From NCBI GenBank assembly GCA_016758965.1, contig JAEPRB010000312.1, positions 1 through 40,650 on the forward strand: 40,650 nucleotides of DNA, given 5' to 3'. Of the stretch, positions 10,179 through 22,020 are shown piece by piece; position 1 is the first letter of the stretch; every line of letters begins with the position of its first letter. Below the pieces are notes generated by a model. The model did not search any database and was not told the DNA's origin. It saw nothing but the letters and a program-made list of their open reading frames with translations. The stretch comes from Circinella minor. Taxonomy: Eukaryota > Mucoromycota > Mucoromycetes > Mucorales > Lichtheimiaceae. The position numbers and the translations under genes are program-made.

Positions 10179-11939
10179 TTATACAATTTCTTCAATAACC
10201 ATATCATCATCCGATTCTTCTTCCTCCTTCTTTTTATCCTCTTCAATTTCTTTGATCTCAGGACCAGCCTCATCTCGAATCAACATATCAACAATGGTCA
10301 CACATTTTTCTTTAATATCTTCGTTCTTTTCAACAGCATGAAACTTTTGAATCACTCGGTATACTTGTTTTTGACGTAAGTACTCACGGCCAAATCGAGT
10401 ATGTGTCAATAATACCAAGGCTTCACAAAGGATCATACGAAGGACATCGTCACTTTCACGTTTCTATGTATAATTTTCAATTAGTTTCGTTTTTATACAT
10501 ACACCTCGATTCCCCTTATGTTGGAATGAAAAGAATGAGTAGTTTTTTTTTATTACCTTATCATCATCCAACAATTGGATTTCTTCAGGAAATTGTTCAA
10601 ATTCTTCCATATCATATTCTTCGCTACCACATAATGGTAATAAAATGAAGGGCAATGTGTTCAACTTGTCAGCATCGAGAATACGTTCGTGTTGACGGGT
10701 TTCGAAGCAACAATTTCTTCAACAATTTTAAAAAAAAATCATTAATATTCCGCGCTTTTAATCTTTTGTGTATCATAGCAAGCACTAAATACGTATATAT
10801 CAACTGATAATCTTACTTGATGGTTGAATCTACACCACCTCGACGAATAACATTGGAATCTTCAGTAAAAATTTGTACCTTGGTTAATGGAGCAAGTTTA
10901 TCATATGGGGCATCTTCAATGAAATAGACGCGGCCAGCTCGAATCTATGAGTGAATTATGAAAAAACTAATCAATTTCTCATTTCTTCTTTTTTTTTTTT
11001 TGCTCCACAACAAATAAAAACAAAACATATAGTGTTGATAACTTACCCCAGAAACATTAGAAAATACACTTGCTAAAAAGTTGAATTCAGCTTTTGGATT
11101 ATATGCCTTCTTATGACCACGATGGAATGCTTCAACAAGATGATCCATCAAACGGTTAGATTCACAAAGTCCAGGTAATGGTTTAGCTTCGCCTTCCAGA
11201 AGTTTAACACAAATAGGTTCGTGCTTTGTCATATTGGAAAGTAACATACATGCAGCATCTGCAAGAACTGATTTGGGGATCTATAATAATAATGATAATC
11301 CCTCAAATAAGTTAAAAAAAAAACTACATAGTTACAGATATGAATATACAAGAAGTTTAATAGTTTACCAAAATCAAAAGACAAAGGAAATTAAGGAAAT
11401 ATTTGTCATCCAATTCTTGTAAAATACGAGGATCATGAGAAAGGTTAATAAGACATTTAAGAGCTTCGTGTGCGACAACCTATATAAACCAGGATGTTAG
11501 TTGGTTGATTGTATATACGTGTTCAGTTTTTTCGCATACTATATGTTACTCAGACTTAATATCATGATAATAATAAACATACAGTATCGTCATGACACAA
11601 CGACTTTAGATCTGGAATCAAAGTTTCTCGTTTACTAATTAAAAGTGGTTGATATTCAGACGTTTTTGGTGTAAATGTAGTCAATTGTTGAACGGCAAGT
11701 GCTCGGATCTATTCAAATATGTTTCGAAATCAATATAAAACAATCCCAAGATCTCGGTATAAACATATTATTCTCACACAAAGTACGTTTTATCTTATTA
11801 CCTCAGGACGTGGTTGATGAAGAAATTCAAGCAACTAAATAGAACTCGATACATTAATGAGCAAAAAAAAAACAGAGATTTCTATTTAGTTTTGTCTGAA
11901 AAGAGCATTAACATTTACCTCTACTATTTGGCTTTCCAT
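10179..11939 (-). CDS. HGH1: Hgh1 family eEF2-specific chaperone, armadillo-like
   Basis: Eight exons on the minus strand, in transcript order: 11939-11919, 11834-11802, 11708-11583, 11479-11369, 11280-11047, 10944-10817, 10716-10557 and 10463-10179. They encode about 365 aa. The start MESQIVELLEFLHQPRPEVR begins the helical-repeat N-terminal domain (DUF383). RRGGVDSTIKNCCFE and LLPLCGSEEYDMEE are hallmark blocks of the family, and the C-terminal part (LRQKQVYRVIQKFH, then an acidic tail) is DUF384. In yeast Hgh1 assists folding of elongation factor 2 with the TRiC chaperonin. The acidic end resembles an EEVD-like chaperone-binding tail, though that is inference. The first two exons are very short (21 and 33 nt). 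The gene is divergent from ARL8. Confidence 0.93.
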
Positions 11940-13476
11940 TGTTATTACTTATAAATTTGTAAAAAAAATAATTAAAAAGAAAGAAAGCGATCTGGAAAAT
12001 TTGACTTTTTTGTTTTTTTTTCTCGCTGAGAAAAAAAAATTCAGTACAAAATTATGCTCCATGACAACAAATTATTATCATTTTCGGTTGTCACTCTTAC
12101 AGGCTGTTACCAAGGTTAAGATAACTGAAGTTTGAATGTATCAATTTTGAATATCATGCGAGTGTCTGGAATAGTACTGAATCAATTTCTTTTCATCTAT
12201 AGATTGTGATAATAATAGTAGTAGTAGTAAGAAAGAGAACACGAATGCTTACAATAATATCTCAACCTCCACAATTAGTGTTTTCTATCGATCTTTTTAA
12301 TATATGTATAGAGAATACAACTGTCGAAAACCTAGTGTTTATCACACACACACACACACACAAAAACTATGTACAGCTTAAACGTGACCAATAAAATATA
12401 ACTATAATGGCCTGCAAAGAGAACCTCTTCTAAAAAAATCTCCATTGATTAGTAAGAATATTGAAGAGTAGTTTATGCATTAGTATACAGCTGGAAAATT
12501 CGTTGTTGAGAAAAAAAATGACTATATGGTATTGTTAAAGATATCGACTGAATATTATTTGTCAATTTGCCATTAGTTTATATTATTCATCATAATAAGG
12601 TTCTAAAGACTTGAGCTTTTTTTTCAGCATAATAATAAGAATAAGTATGTCATTTTGCAGCTCCACCGTTGGTGCTGCAAATCTGTGTTAATGATGCAGT
12701 TGTAGTGCTCGCAAAAAAAAAAAAAGAAAAAATCAGGGCCCTTAATATTTAGTACGACATAAGTTGGGGAATCTATGTATCGAATTAAAATAATATTTAT
12801 TTTCACAAACTCCTTTTTTTTTCTTTTTTTACCGACTAGTCGATCTAGCTGCTTGGATAAAAATAAAAGAACATGTTTATTTATGTTGTTATGGTCGGTT
12901 TGAAACATGCATGGGGAAAAAGAGTAAATAAGATAGAATTATATAGAAAAACTGTCAATGAAATCATCATATGCGTAATCGGGATAAACAGAGCGGCACA
13001 CCATAACTCCCGTTGACGTTACGCTTGATTTTAGAAAACTACAATAATGGGTTAAATCATATACACACAAAAATAGTGGAAAAACAGAAGGAAGTTGAAT
13101 ATATAATATCGACTCAAATGTAAAAATAAAAAACTGAAGACTGTAGAAATAGACAATTAGACCTCACTATTAAAGAAAACAGATGATATATCTTATATCA
13201 TATGATGAAAAAATGCCTTCTCTTATAACTTTGCTTTTTTGTATTGTGACGTGTGTAGTAAAAGTTATCAAGTTTTTAAACAAGTTTAAAGCCTCGTCGG
13301 GGCGAGAGAGCTGTAGTTCCCTCCCTCTTTTTTTTCCTTCTTTCTTTGGAATCTTTAACAAAAAAAAACTTTAATCCTCACATTTTATCAAGAGAGGTAA
13401 GTTTTTGACTCTTTTCACTCATTCTCTCTTTCTTTCTTTCTTTTTTTCTTTTTTGTTAATACATATTAAATTCAAG
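11940..13476. other. Divergent intergenic region HGH1/ARL8
   Basis: About 1.5 kb shared upstream region between the minus-strand HGH1 gene and the plus-strand ARL8 gene. It contains a (CA)10 microsatellite at 12343-12362 and several A/T runs. The segment 13380-13470 is strongly CT-rich and likely the ARL8 leader. No coding region or RNA gene was recognised. Confidence 0.5.
12343..12362 (+). repeat. (CA)10 microsatellite
   Basis: Uninterrupted CA dinucleotide tract in intergenic DNA. Confidence 0.95.
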
Positions 13477-14487
13477 ATGGCAAACATTTTGCAATCGATT
13501 CTGGATTGGCTCCGAAGTCTTTTTTTCAAGGTACAACACGGTTTTATGATTAATGTTATGCATATTATTGTCTAGAGTATTTTATATATATATTTGAAAT
13601 CCAACTATAACTAAAACTTTATTTGAATAGACCGAAATGGAATTAACACTTGTAGGTCTTCAAAATAGCGGAAAGACAACGTTAGTTAACGTAATTGCGG
13701 TATGTTTAATTTTTCTTCGTTTGAATATATAAATAATCAAGTTTCCCTTTTTTCAAGTTACTAAACGAATAAAATACAGTCTGGACAGTTTATTGAAGAT
13801 TCTATTCCGACAGTCGGATTCAATATGCGTAAAGTAACCAAAGGAAACGTAACAATGAAACTTTGGGATATCGGTGGACAACCCCGTTATAGAAGCATGT
13901 GGGAACGATATTGTCGAGGTGTTAATGCAATAGTGTAAGGAAGAAAAGAAGCTTTTCTTTTTTGAAATAATTCACGTGTTATATTAATATTATATTCTTC
14001 TCATCATTTCATAAAATAATATCTTTATATCATATCAGGTTTGTGGTGGATGCAGCAGATCATGATAAGATTCCGGCAGCACATAATGAATTGAAAACTT
14101 TGTTGGATAGACCACCGTTGGCAAATATCCCAGTGCTTGTGCTTGGAAATAAAAATGATCTGCCCAACGCGTTGACCGCTGCAGAACTTATTGATAAATT
14201 GTAAGTTTTCTTTTAGATAACCGTTGGGAAAAAGAAAAAAGAAAGGAGATGGTATAGAATATAAGAGGAAGAAAGTAACAAGGAGGGAAAATAAGTTATA
14301 AAATATCTTTCTTGAGGGTTGTTACATATATTAACTCTTTCTTTCGTTCATTCTTTTTTTATTTACAAGGCAATTGAAATCTATTACCAACCGAGAAGTA
14401 TCATGCTACTCGATTTCAGCTAAAAATCAAGTGAATATTGATGTAACACTTCAGTGGCTGATAAAGAAAGGCAAAGGCCAGAAATAA
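13477..14487 (+). CDS. ARL8: Arl8 small GTPase (lysosomal/vacuolar ARF-like)
   Basis: Five exons, 13477-13530, 13631-13699, 13780-13934, 14039-14200 and 14370-14487, encode 185 aa. The N-terminal amphipathic helix [18 protein letters not shown] lacks the myristoylated Gly2 of ARFs, as in all Arl8 proteins, which are N-acetylated instead. G motifs are intact: GLQNSGKT (27-34), the effector region [23 protein letters not shown] (70-75), and GNKNDLP for guanine specificity. [14 protein letters not shown] and [10 protein letters not shown] are diagnostic of Arl8. In animals and plants it recruits kinesin and tethering factors to lysosomes or vacuoles. It is absent from budding yeast but kept in many filamentous lineages. 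Each intron junction is GT-AG and keeps frame. Confidence 0.97.
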
Positions 14488-16816
14488 TTTTTTTATGTGA
14501 TATAATATTATATATATATATATAACTTTTCTTCCTTGTCCTCTTTATTCTTTCACATCGATCAACAAAATCACATATTATATTATTAACATTTATTATT
14601 ATATGCAAACACCCATTTTTTTATCCAAAAAAAAAAATCAGCTACTATCATTTTTTTTATCCTATTGAAATACCCCCTCTATCCAGAAATCCCCCCCCCA
14701 ACCCACCAATCCCTATTCCAATGTGTAAAAACATACGCGTTCGAACATTGGTATTGTATGAGATGCTTCAATTACACCTATAAATAAAGTCATTAAATCC
14801 CCTCCCCAACCTCACACACCGAGAACACACCAAACATACAACACACATACAGTTATCAATCCACTATTTATCTATATATATACTATATATTATTACACAT
14901 CATATTCATTTTTTTCAGATTTTTATTATAATTCAGTATTACATGTGAATGGGGAATGTAGGGAAAGAAAGTGAATGAAACATAATAAAATTCCTTAATG
15001 AATGTGCTGTGACCCATGTTTATATTCAATATATATGCATAATATATCTATGTTTATTTATTGTTATTTTTCTTTCTTTGGTACTTTTCGTAAACATATA
15101 ATATACACAGTCTCAACACATAAATAAAGAATACTTTTATGTACTTATAAATAAAGGCTATGATGTAGACAGTATTTCCAGAATATTATTGTGGTTGAGA
15201 TTTCACATTATTTATTGGATATAAAAGAATGATTTTATCTTTTATCTCGTTTAAAAAACACAGATGCTTACACACAAACGCCTATTCACTTTAAATGACT
15301 TGATTTACAGTATCATCAACGCACTCATTTATCAATACCGTTACACTATCCAACTTTGAAAATGTTTAGCAAAACGCTCAAACTAATACTCGATATATGT
15401 ACCCAACTACAAAGGCCCACAATTATTTAAGCTTGGAAGATACTCACTTTTAAACTATGATTAATAACTGACAGTCATCTAAATATAAGTTAATCATATG
15501 ACGTTGTATCGAAAAAAAAAAGATAGAGGTAAACAAGTGACATTAGAACCGAACAGCGTCATAAACGATATTTTAACACGATTAAACAAGTCTACAACTT
15601 TATACTGTATTATTATTATTCATACCACACACACTATATACAAATAAAAGCTATTACACTATAAATGCTGTTTATTTTACAATTTAATCTCATTAACGCC
15701 ACAACTGAAAGAAAGAAAAAGAAATGTAACATATCATCACGAGTCGTTATGAAAAAATGCAACGACAGTGAATAAAAATAGCATTTATTTACTTTTATTT
15801 ATTAAATATAAACAATAATACAAATCCTTTTTTAGTTATGTGTTCATAAAAAGAGATTACACACAAAGAAATATATATATATATATACTAGAAGACTGTT
15901 CTTTCTCCTTCTTTTACTAACTCCCCCTTAAAAAAAGTGAACGTCAGGGGACGTATTAGAACATGTTAAAATTAGTAAGTATGATAGTAACCTGATCTTC
16001 CTTTTATTAACATGATGATGTAATAAATTATATTTTGAAAAGTTTTAGTCAAAAGTCAAACTTGTCAATTTGGTTTTTTCATCACCTGTCTTATAAACAT
16101 TGATAAATTATTAATCAAGAATAAGAATAATAATATATCATCTTAGTCAAGAAACATAATTGTTATTTAATAAAGTGTTTAGGCTAAACTGTTTAACTTC
16201 TTCTACACAAAGAAAAAGATAATATCAATTCTTGTTGGTAATTGTGTAGTACCACACTAAAAAAAACGGAAATAGTGTCCGTGCGTTTCCATAATCCCGC
16301 TATACGCTTAAACTAAAGGACCCCTTTTACGCAACTTTTTTAGAACCGTAAGAAAACCCGATTATTATTTTTCATAATTATTTTAGATTCGATCATCGAT
16401 AGGTCCATTTTCAAACAATTTAAAACTTAAAATGGAAATGACGTGGTGGCTTACACGTGAATTTAGTCCGGATATTCGCCAACAAAAAAAAAATTGTACT
16501 GAGAAGAAAAAAACGCGCTTTTTTATTTATAGTAAAAGAGTCTAAATGTCAAAAAAAAAAAAAAAAAAAGTCGCTGCCAAGTTTTTATGTTATGCTAAAA
16601 AAAAAATATGCTATAGAGAAAAAAGGAAGAAGAAAAAGAACCAGCTTAAATGTGTGTGTGTGTAAAAAACCAAAATATATATGAATGAAAGGAGTCGCAA
16701 AAAGAGGATATAAGGAGGATATCGATATTATATACAAAGAATGAAAGAAAAAAAGTTTCGGCGAATATATGTTGTTTTGATAGGGTTGAGAGATATATTT
16801 TATATTTTATATTTGT
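14488..16816. other. Long gene-poor intergenic region
   Basis: About 2.3 kb between the ARL8 stop and the stop of the minus-strand hypothetical gene. It is AT-rich with many A runs, a C-run near 14690, and purine-rich sequence at 16480-16800. Open frames here (for example near 16457-16684) are poly-Lys low-complexity translations with no family resemblance. Nothing supportable was found. Confidence 0.5.
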
Positions 16817-17776
16817 TTAAAGGGTAGCTGTTTTCTTTTTAAATAACAAACGCATTGAACCAGTTCGTTTCGTTTGTTGTTGTTGCTGTTGTTTTTCTGG
16901 TGATGTTGGTCCTGATGAAGATTGTTTTTGAAAAGATTTGATACGAAAACGTTTCTTCCACTGTTGTTGCTGGTGTTGTTCGACAACATTAGTTGCGGAA
17001 GTATTATTACCAGCTGCTGTAGTTGTAGAAGAATTAGGAATGGCGGTTGTTGACGGAAAAACAGGAGTTGGTGAATTTGTAATTGCATGAGTTGATTCAA
17101 CAGACTCTACACTTTTTCTTGGGTATCGATTCGTTTCATCTATTAGATCTCCTCCATCCGAAAGTGAACAAACAGAAGAATTAGGAGAAGATGAATGTTT
17201 TAATGCATCGATATAAAATCGTGTTTTTTGCCACCATTGTGGAGGACAAGTTGTCCCTGTACGTTCATCAGATGGACTGGGGCGGATAATAATCTCTTCT
17301 TCTGTTTCTGAATGATGAGCTCGTAAACTGATAGGAAATCGTCTTCGCCTTGATGTTGCAGATGGTTCAATAGATGCTCCTGCACTGATCGTTGTACACC
17401 GTTCTCTAGTAGTCGTTGATGGATGAACATAAGAAGGGGGTGGGGGTGCAGAGAATCCTCGTGGACGATTAGTTAATGTTAATGATGTACTCGCTGTTTG
17501 TCGTAAATTGATATTTGATCTTGTCATTGGATAAGAAGCTGGTTTTTTATAGTTATTTAACGTCGTGACATTATGACGTATTGATTTATTATTTATCGAT
17601 TTTTGTTGTTGTTGTTGTTGTTGTTGAAATTGTTGTTCCTCGATAGGTTCAGTCGAAAAGTTTTTACATACTGTCCATATTACTGAACAAAACCAATATA
17701 GGTGTGAATGAAGAAGTGCGATGGGAAATAAAAGTACCGATCGAGACTCGTCGTCATGGGATTGACGATTTTTCAT
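16817..17776 (-). CDS. Hypothetical disordered protein with N-terminal hydrophobic segment
   Basis: Single open frame of 319 aa starting MKNRQSHDDESRSV. Residues about 13-37 are hydrophobic (SVLLFPIALLHSHLYWFCSV), long enough for one membrane span or signal anchor. The rest is Q/S/T/P-rich and basic, with a poly-Gln run near residue 51, a RRRRFPISL patch and a basic C-terminus (RLLFKKK). I do not recognise a family. A conserved-looking stretch is CPPQWWQKTRFYIDALKH. GA-rich repeats lie just upstream of the start. The frame is long for this AT-rich DNA and codon composition fits coding sequence, so it is probably a real gene. Introns cannot be excluded, and the poly-Q stretches make it fast-evolving. 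Confidence 0.65.
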   Translation of the reverse strand: MKNRQSHDDESRSVLLFPIALLHSHLYWFCSVIWTVCKNFSTEPIEEQQFQQQQQQQQKSINNKSIRHNVTTLNNYKKPASYPMTRSNINLRQTASTSLTLTNRPRGFSAPPPPSYVHPSTTTRERCTTISAGASIEPSATSRRRRFPISLRAHHSETEEEIIIRPSPSDERTGTTCPPQWWQKTRFYIDALKHSSSPNSSVCSLSDGGDLIDETNRYPRKSVESVESTHAITNSPTPVFPSTTAIPNSSTTTAAGNNTSATNVVEQHQQQQWKKRFRIKSFQKQSSSGPTSPEKQQQQQQTKRTGSMRLLFKKKTATL

Positions 17777-18223
17777 TATTCAAAAACATATGCCGTGAGA
17801 GGAAGTTTTTATAATAAGTAGAAAAAAAAAGAAAGAGAAAGAGAAAGAAAGAGAGAGAAAGAGAGAAGAAAGGAAATAGAATATATATATGTGCGTGTGT
17901 GTATGCGTACAGATACTTAAGTCATATAAGCAAAATTGTGTGTACCCGTGGTCGCTTTAGAGCGGCGATACTTAATTTTGATTAGTCGGGTTAAGTGCCG
18001 AAGTGGGCCTGGTGCCCGAAAAGAAAGAAAGTAATGTGGATTCTTTGTCTTACTGAAAATACCAAGAGGCTGCCAAGGCATGTGTGTTTACATATTATGT
18101 ACATACAGGGGGGGTTGAAGTTTACCTAATACATTTAGAGATTTACACATTACATTATTATCACGCACGCATAAATACATAGTTTCCCCACGAGAACACT
18201 TGTTATTTTAATAATAAATTATA

Positions 18224-18254
<31 letters not shown>

Positions 18255-18303
18255 TTTTATTATTTTCTATGTATAAACAATAACAATTACAAAACACATA
18301 ACA
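17777..18303. other. Intergenic, with GA-rich tract and (TAA)n
   Basis: Upstream region of the 16817-17776 gene and 3' flank of the uS15m gene. A GAAA/GAGA-rich tract lies at 17821-17880 and a (TAA)n microsatellite near 18220-18248. A short GC-richer stretch (17945-18022) has a faint 5S rRNA-like core but is not a convincing RNA gene. Confidence 0.5.
18220..18248 (+). repeat. (TAA)n microsatellite
   Basis: Trinucleotide TAA/ATA repeat of about nine units. Confidence 0.9.
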
Positions 18304-19330
18304 TTACAGGGTAATTTCTCCTTCTACAGCTCGAGGTTGTAATCCAAGTTCATTAAGACATGTATGATATCTATCCAAACTCTTGGTCTTTAAATATTTC
18401 AAAATTTTTGCTCGTTTATGAACCATGGTTCTTAATTGCTTGTAATTATGCTTATCCTTGCGATGTTGTTGCAAATGAGAATGCAAATTATGTATACGAA
18501 CAGTCAGGATAGCAGCTATATATTATTTTACACGTGAGTAAATAATAATAAGACTTTCTTCAACTATCCTCCCCTTCTCCTCTTTGTTACTATTATTTTT
18601 TCTCCCTTATCTTTTCTATTGTTACAATGATAACAATAATAATAAGTTTGTTTTTTTTCTTTTACCTTGTACTTCAGGACTTCCAGTATCACCATCCTTC
18701 TTTTTAAACCAATCAACTGTTTGTTGAATATTCCATAATTGAACAGCTTTGGCGTTTCCATTTTGCAAACCAACAATTTTTTCTAGTGCATCCACTTTAA
18801 TTTGTTCATGTTTCAATGCTTCGTCAACACCTTCTACTGCTCCCAAATGACTCTTTTCTACGAAATCACGTGGAGTTTGTTCAAATAAAAATCGTCGATC
18901 ATCTTGGCTAAGGAAATGTTGGCTATCATTGGTGGAGCCATAAGCACTAGCAGGTGTATGAAGAGTACCAAAAAATGCAGTATTTTGAGAAACAATAGGT
19001 GAAGGCTTTGTTCGTTCAAATTCGGCTAACTTGGCTGCACGTTTAGCCAAGTTTTCTTTCTTAATTTGCTTTGGATGTTTCTTTGCGCATGCAACTGCTG
19101 TACCATGAAATTGTTGTTTGAAAACTAATGAACCACTTGATCGTGACACTGTATATAAAAGAATCGACAATGAAAATACAAAAGAACTATGTGTTACTAA
19201 TTTTTTTCACCACTTTATTTTTTTTTGATATCAATGTATATATTCATGTTCGCATAAATTTGTGTTGTAATGTCAACGAGTGCAATGTCGTTATAAATTA
19301 ATACTTGCCTGCCTGTAATCGATTAAACAT
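18304..19330 (-). CDS. Mitochondrial small-subunit ribosomal protein uS15m
   Basis: Three exons in transcript order, 19330-19309, 19148-18666 and 18515-18304, encode about 238 aa. The C-terminal third is a clear S15 domain: DTGSPEVQAAILTVRIHNL, then HRKDKHNYKQLRTMVHKRAK and LDRYHTCLNELGL. The long N-terminal extension, starting MFNRLQA and rich in K/R, fits mitochondrial uS15 proteins (yeast Mrps28). uS15 binds 16S-type rRNA early in small-subunit assembly. Only the first 22 nt sit in exon 1, and keeping frame with exon 2 requires a 5' splice site GCAAGT, i.e. a GC-AG intron (19149-19308). The second intron is ordinary GT-AG. The gene is divergent from the PPX1-like gene. Confidence 0.92.
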
Positions 19331-20377
19331 GACTGAATATTATTATATTTTTGTGTTGTTCAAGGTTCCTCAAATTGTTTTGACGGATGGAATTTTTTTG
19401 GCTGGTGGCGGGGATCCACTTGTCCAATCATAATTTATAATTTCTTACGCGAATAAAAAAGCTAACCCCCCCCCCTTCTCTCTCTCGCCCCTTCAAACTT
19501 GTTAGAAAATTAAAATCACCAAATCGACCCCTTGTATATCCTTCCTTTCTTTCAGATTGCCCGGACATATGCTTCCGATGACTTTGGCGTCTTTTAAGTT
19601 TAAGGATCGACGCGTATGAAACATAAAATCTGGATTTGTTGATATAGTACAGGCAGAACCAAAAAGGGACCTCTTAACGGATATATTTCTCTTGGCTAAT
19701 CACTAGAGTGTATTTGTGTTTTAAATTGACTTGGCACGCCAAGGCGGCCGTTTTTTTTTTCTTTTCAAAGGTTCATATTTCTTCTACATTGTGATTATTA
19801 AAATTTACTAGTTCAAATTTTCGGATACCAGGTGATCATATTGTCGTCATGAGAAATTAATATACTATATGTTATAGCGGATCCATCCCGTTACCAGCAT
19901 AATGTATACTCGTTAATACGGTTAGATCATTACCATAATAACTTACATCTTTATAATTAAGATCATCACAGTAGCAACTATGTAAATGATTATAACGACT
20001 GAATAAGTATATTCATATATTAGAGCGACATCAATCAATTATTTAGCACCTTTGATCAAATTAATTCCCTTCCCTACCCACAGATCTTGTATCATTATAG
20101 TATTATACTGCAAAGAAAAAATAGGTAAACATCAAAAGCCGTATCAAACAGATGATCTACAAACTTCAAATAAACTCTTCTGTTTTTTTTTGTGTGTGTG
20201 AACGAACTTTTTTAGTCTTCTCGCACAAATCTTATTTTATATGATCAGTCGTCATAGCAACAACGTCATGACGAACAAACGTGTAACCTCTTTCCCTAAT
20301 GAGGAAAATGAAAATTGTAAATAGTGTCCTTTATTTTCTAACTCCAATTTTCCCATTATAAACTTTATCAATAATAT
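19331..20377. other. Divergent intergenic region uS15m/PPX1-like
   Basis: About 1.05 kb between two start codons on opposite strands, so it should hold both promoters. A perfect 6-bp-arm palindrome, CTTGGC-AC-GCCAAG, lies at 19730-19743. A C-run occurs near 19470. No further gene is visible. Confidence 0.5.
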
Positions 20378-21583
20378 ATGGCCAATATTAATCAATTTTT
20401 GGATTCTGTTAAAGAATCACTTAATAAAATAAATGACGATAAATCTATTTTCATTGTCACTGGAAATGATTCTGCAGGTAAAGTGAAAGAAAATCAACAG
20501 AGTAAACTCCTGCCCCTCCCCCCTCAATGTCAATTGCTATTAACACAAGCAAAAAATAATAAAGATCTAGATTCCATTATTTCGGCGTTACTCTTTTCTT
20601 ACATTGCAAATCAACAATCCGATGCTTTATATATTCCTTTGGTCAAGGTTCCTCTTGTAGACTTAGAGTTACGACCCGAAGTCGGTTTTGTTCTCGAATC
20701 TGCTGGTGTCAACTATAAAAAACTTATATGTATTGATCATATCGATTTGACAGCACTCTACAATGCCAGTGCACGCGTTATACTTGTCGACCATAATCGA
20801 CTCACCTTTCCTTTTGACGAAACAAAATGGAACGATCGTGTCGATGGTGTATTAGATCATCATATCGATGAAGGTCTATTTACTGATATTACATTACGTA
20901 TAGTTACCATGGTGGGTTCTTGTACTTCACTTGTCGTCTTGCAATTTCCAGATGCATTTCAATATGGGAACGACAAATCAACATTATGTCAATTAGCCAT
21001 AGCACCCATCTTGGTAGATACTATCAATTTACGATGGGAGTTTGGTAAAACCACGACTACAGATGTACAAGCATACGATATCGTACGATTATCTGCTTCT
21101 GCCGATTTAACATATGATGCCATTGAACAAGTCAAGGGTCGCGTTCAACATCTTTGTATACGTGATCTCTTGAGAAAGGATTATAAAGAATGGGTTGTCG
21201 ATGGTTATCGTATTGGTACAAGCTCATTACCATGGGATTTTCATAGTTGGGTAGAACGCGATGGTGCTAAAGATATCGTTGACAAGACACAAGAGTATAT
21301 TAGAGAACGTCAATTAGACATGGAGATTATTTTGACAGGCTACAATGGAGAAGATGGACAATATAAACGTGAATTAGGCTTTTTTGTATCGGATAGTGCA
21401 TTACTCCCGGTTAAATCCATACTTGAAAATGATGATAATGTTGGATTGAAACCATTGAATTTGATCCATACGCAAAATAGTAGTGGTGTTGCATTCTACA
21501 ATCAAGGAAATATCAAAATGTCACGCAAGCAAATATGGCCTTTGGTACAATCGATTATTAGTGAAAAAATAGAAGCAAAATAA
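20378..21583 (+). CDS. PPX1: PPX1/prune-type exopolyphosphatase, DHH-DHHA2 phosphoesterase
   Basis: Two exons, 20378-20477 and 20565-21583, encode 372 aa. Motif I is GNDSADLDS (residues 29-37) only after an 87-nt intron is removed. The other metal-binding motifs are VDHN (109-111), DHHIDE (from 131) and LVDTINL (Asp185). The C-terminal half carries the DHHA2 domain. Yeast Ppx1 releases phosphate from polyphosphate ends, while metazoan prune cleaves short-chain polyphosphates; substrate choice cannot be read here. The intron has GTAAAG and AATAAAG boundaries, is a multiple of three, and contains no stop, so an uncorrected gene model would be 401 aa with a 29-residue insert inside motif I. The C-terminus ends SEKIEAK. 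Confidence 0.92.
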   Translation: MANINQFLDSVKESLNKINDDKSIFIVTGNDSAGKVKENQQSKLLPLPPQCQLLLTQAKNNKDLDSIISALLFSYIANQQSDALYIPLVKVPLVDLELRPEVGFVLESAGVNYKKLICIDHIDLTALYNASARVILVDHNRLTFPFDETKWNDRVDGVLDHHIDEGLFTDITLRIVTMVGSCTSLVVLQFPDAFQYGNDKSTLCQLAIAPILVDTINLRWEFGKTTTTDVQAYDIVRLSASADLTYDAIEQVKGRVQHLCIRDLLRKDYKEWVVDGYRIGTSSLPWDFHSWVERDGAKDIVDKTQEYIRERQLDMEIILTGYNGEDGQYKRELGFFVSDSALLPVKSILENDDNVGLKPLNLIHTQNSSGVAFYNQGNIKMSRKQIWPLVQSIISEKIEAK

Positions 21584-22020
21584 ATTATTATGCTATTGTA
21601 TACTATTATTGTAAATAATATTTTTATCGAGTTTTATTCTTATTGTTAATTATTATAGAAGTCATTAAGAATTTTTAAATTCTCCTATAAGTATCTAAGC
21701 CTATTTCCTATTGTGTACGTAAAAGAAAATACAAGCTTTACACACGCCCCCAACCCAGACCAATTATGATTTTATGATATAGCTTTTCCCCTTTTACAAA
21801 AAAGAAATAACACAATAATCCATTATCGTCATGTTTTGCTCCCTCTTTAAGAGTACTTTTTTCTCTTCCCAATTTCATTTTATCCACTTGACTATCTTTT
21901 CTTTAACATCAATTAAAAATAAATACATAATAATAAGTTTTGGTGTGCTTAAGAAATGCTTTTGCAAGAGAAGCGGAATCTTTATTGAATGAGAAATAAT
22001 GGTTCGACGTTGGAATACGT
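21584..22020. other. Convergent 3' flanks of PPX1-like and RPP2
   Basis: AT-rich sequence between two converging genes. No coding signal is seen apart from weak short frames, and it probably contains both polyadenylation regions. Confidence 0.5.

Noticed and set aside
12624..12908. Minus-strand open frame of 94 codons
   Set aside because: Contains poly-Phe from a T run and no family motif.
16457..16684. Plus-strand open frame rich in Lys
   Set aside because: Translation of A runs; low complexity with no conserved motif.
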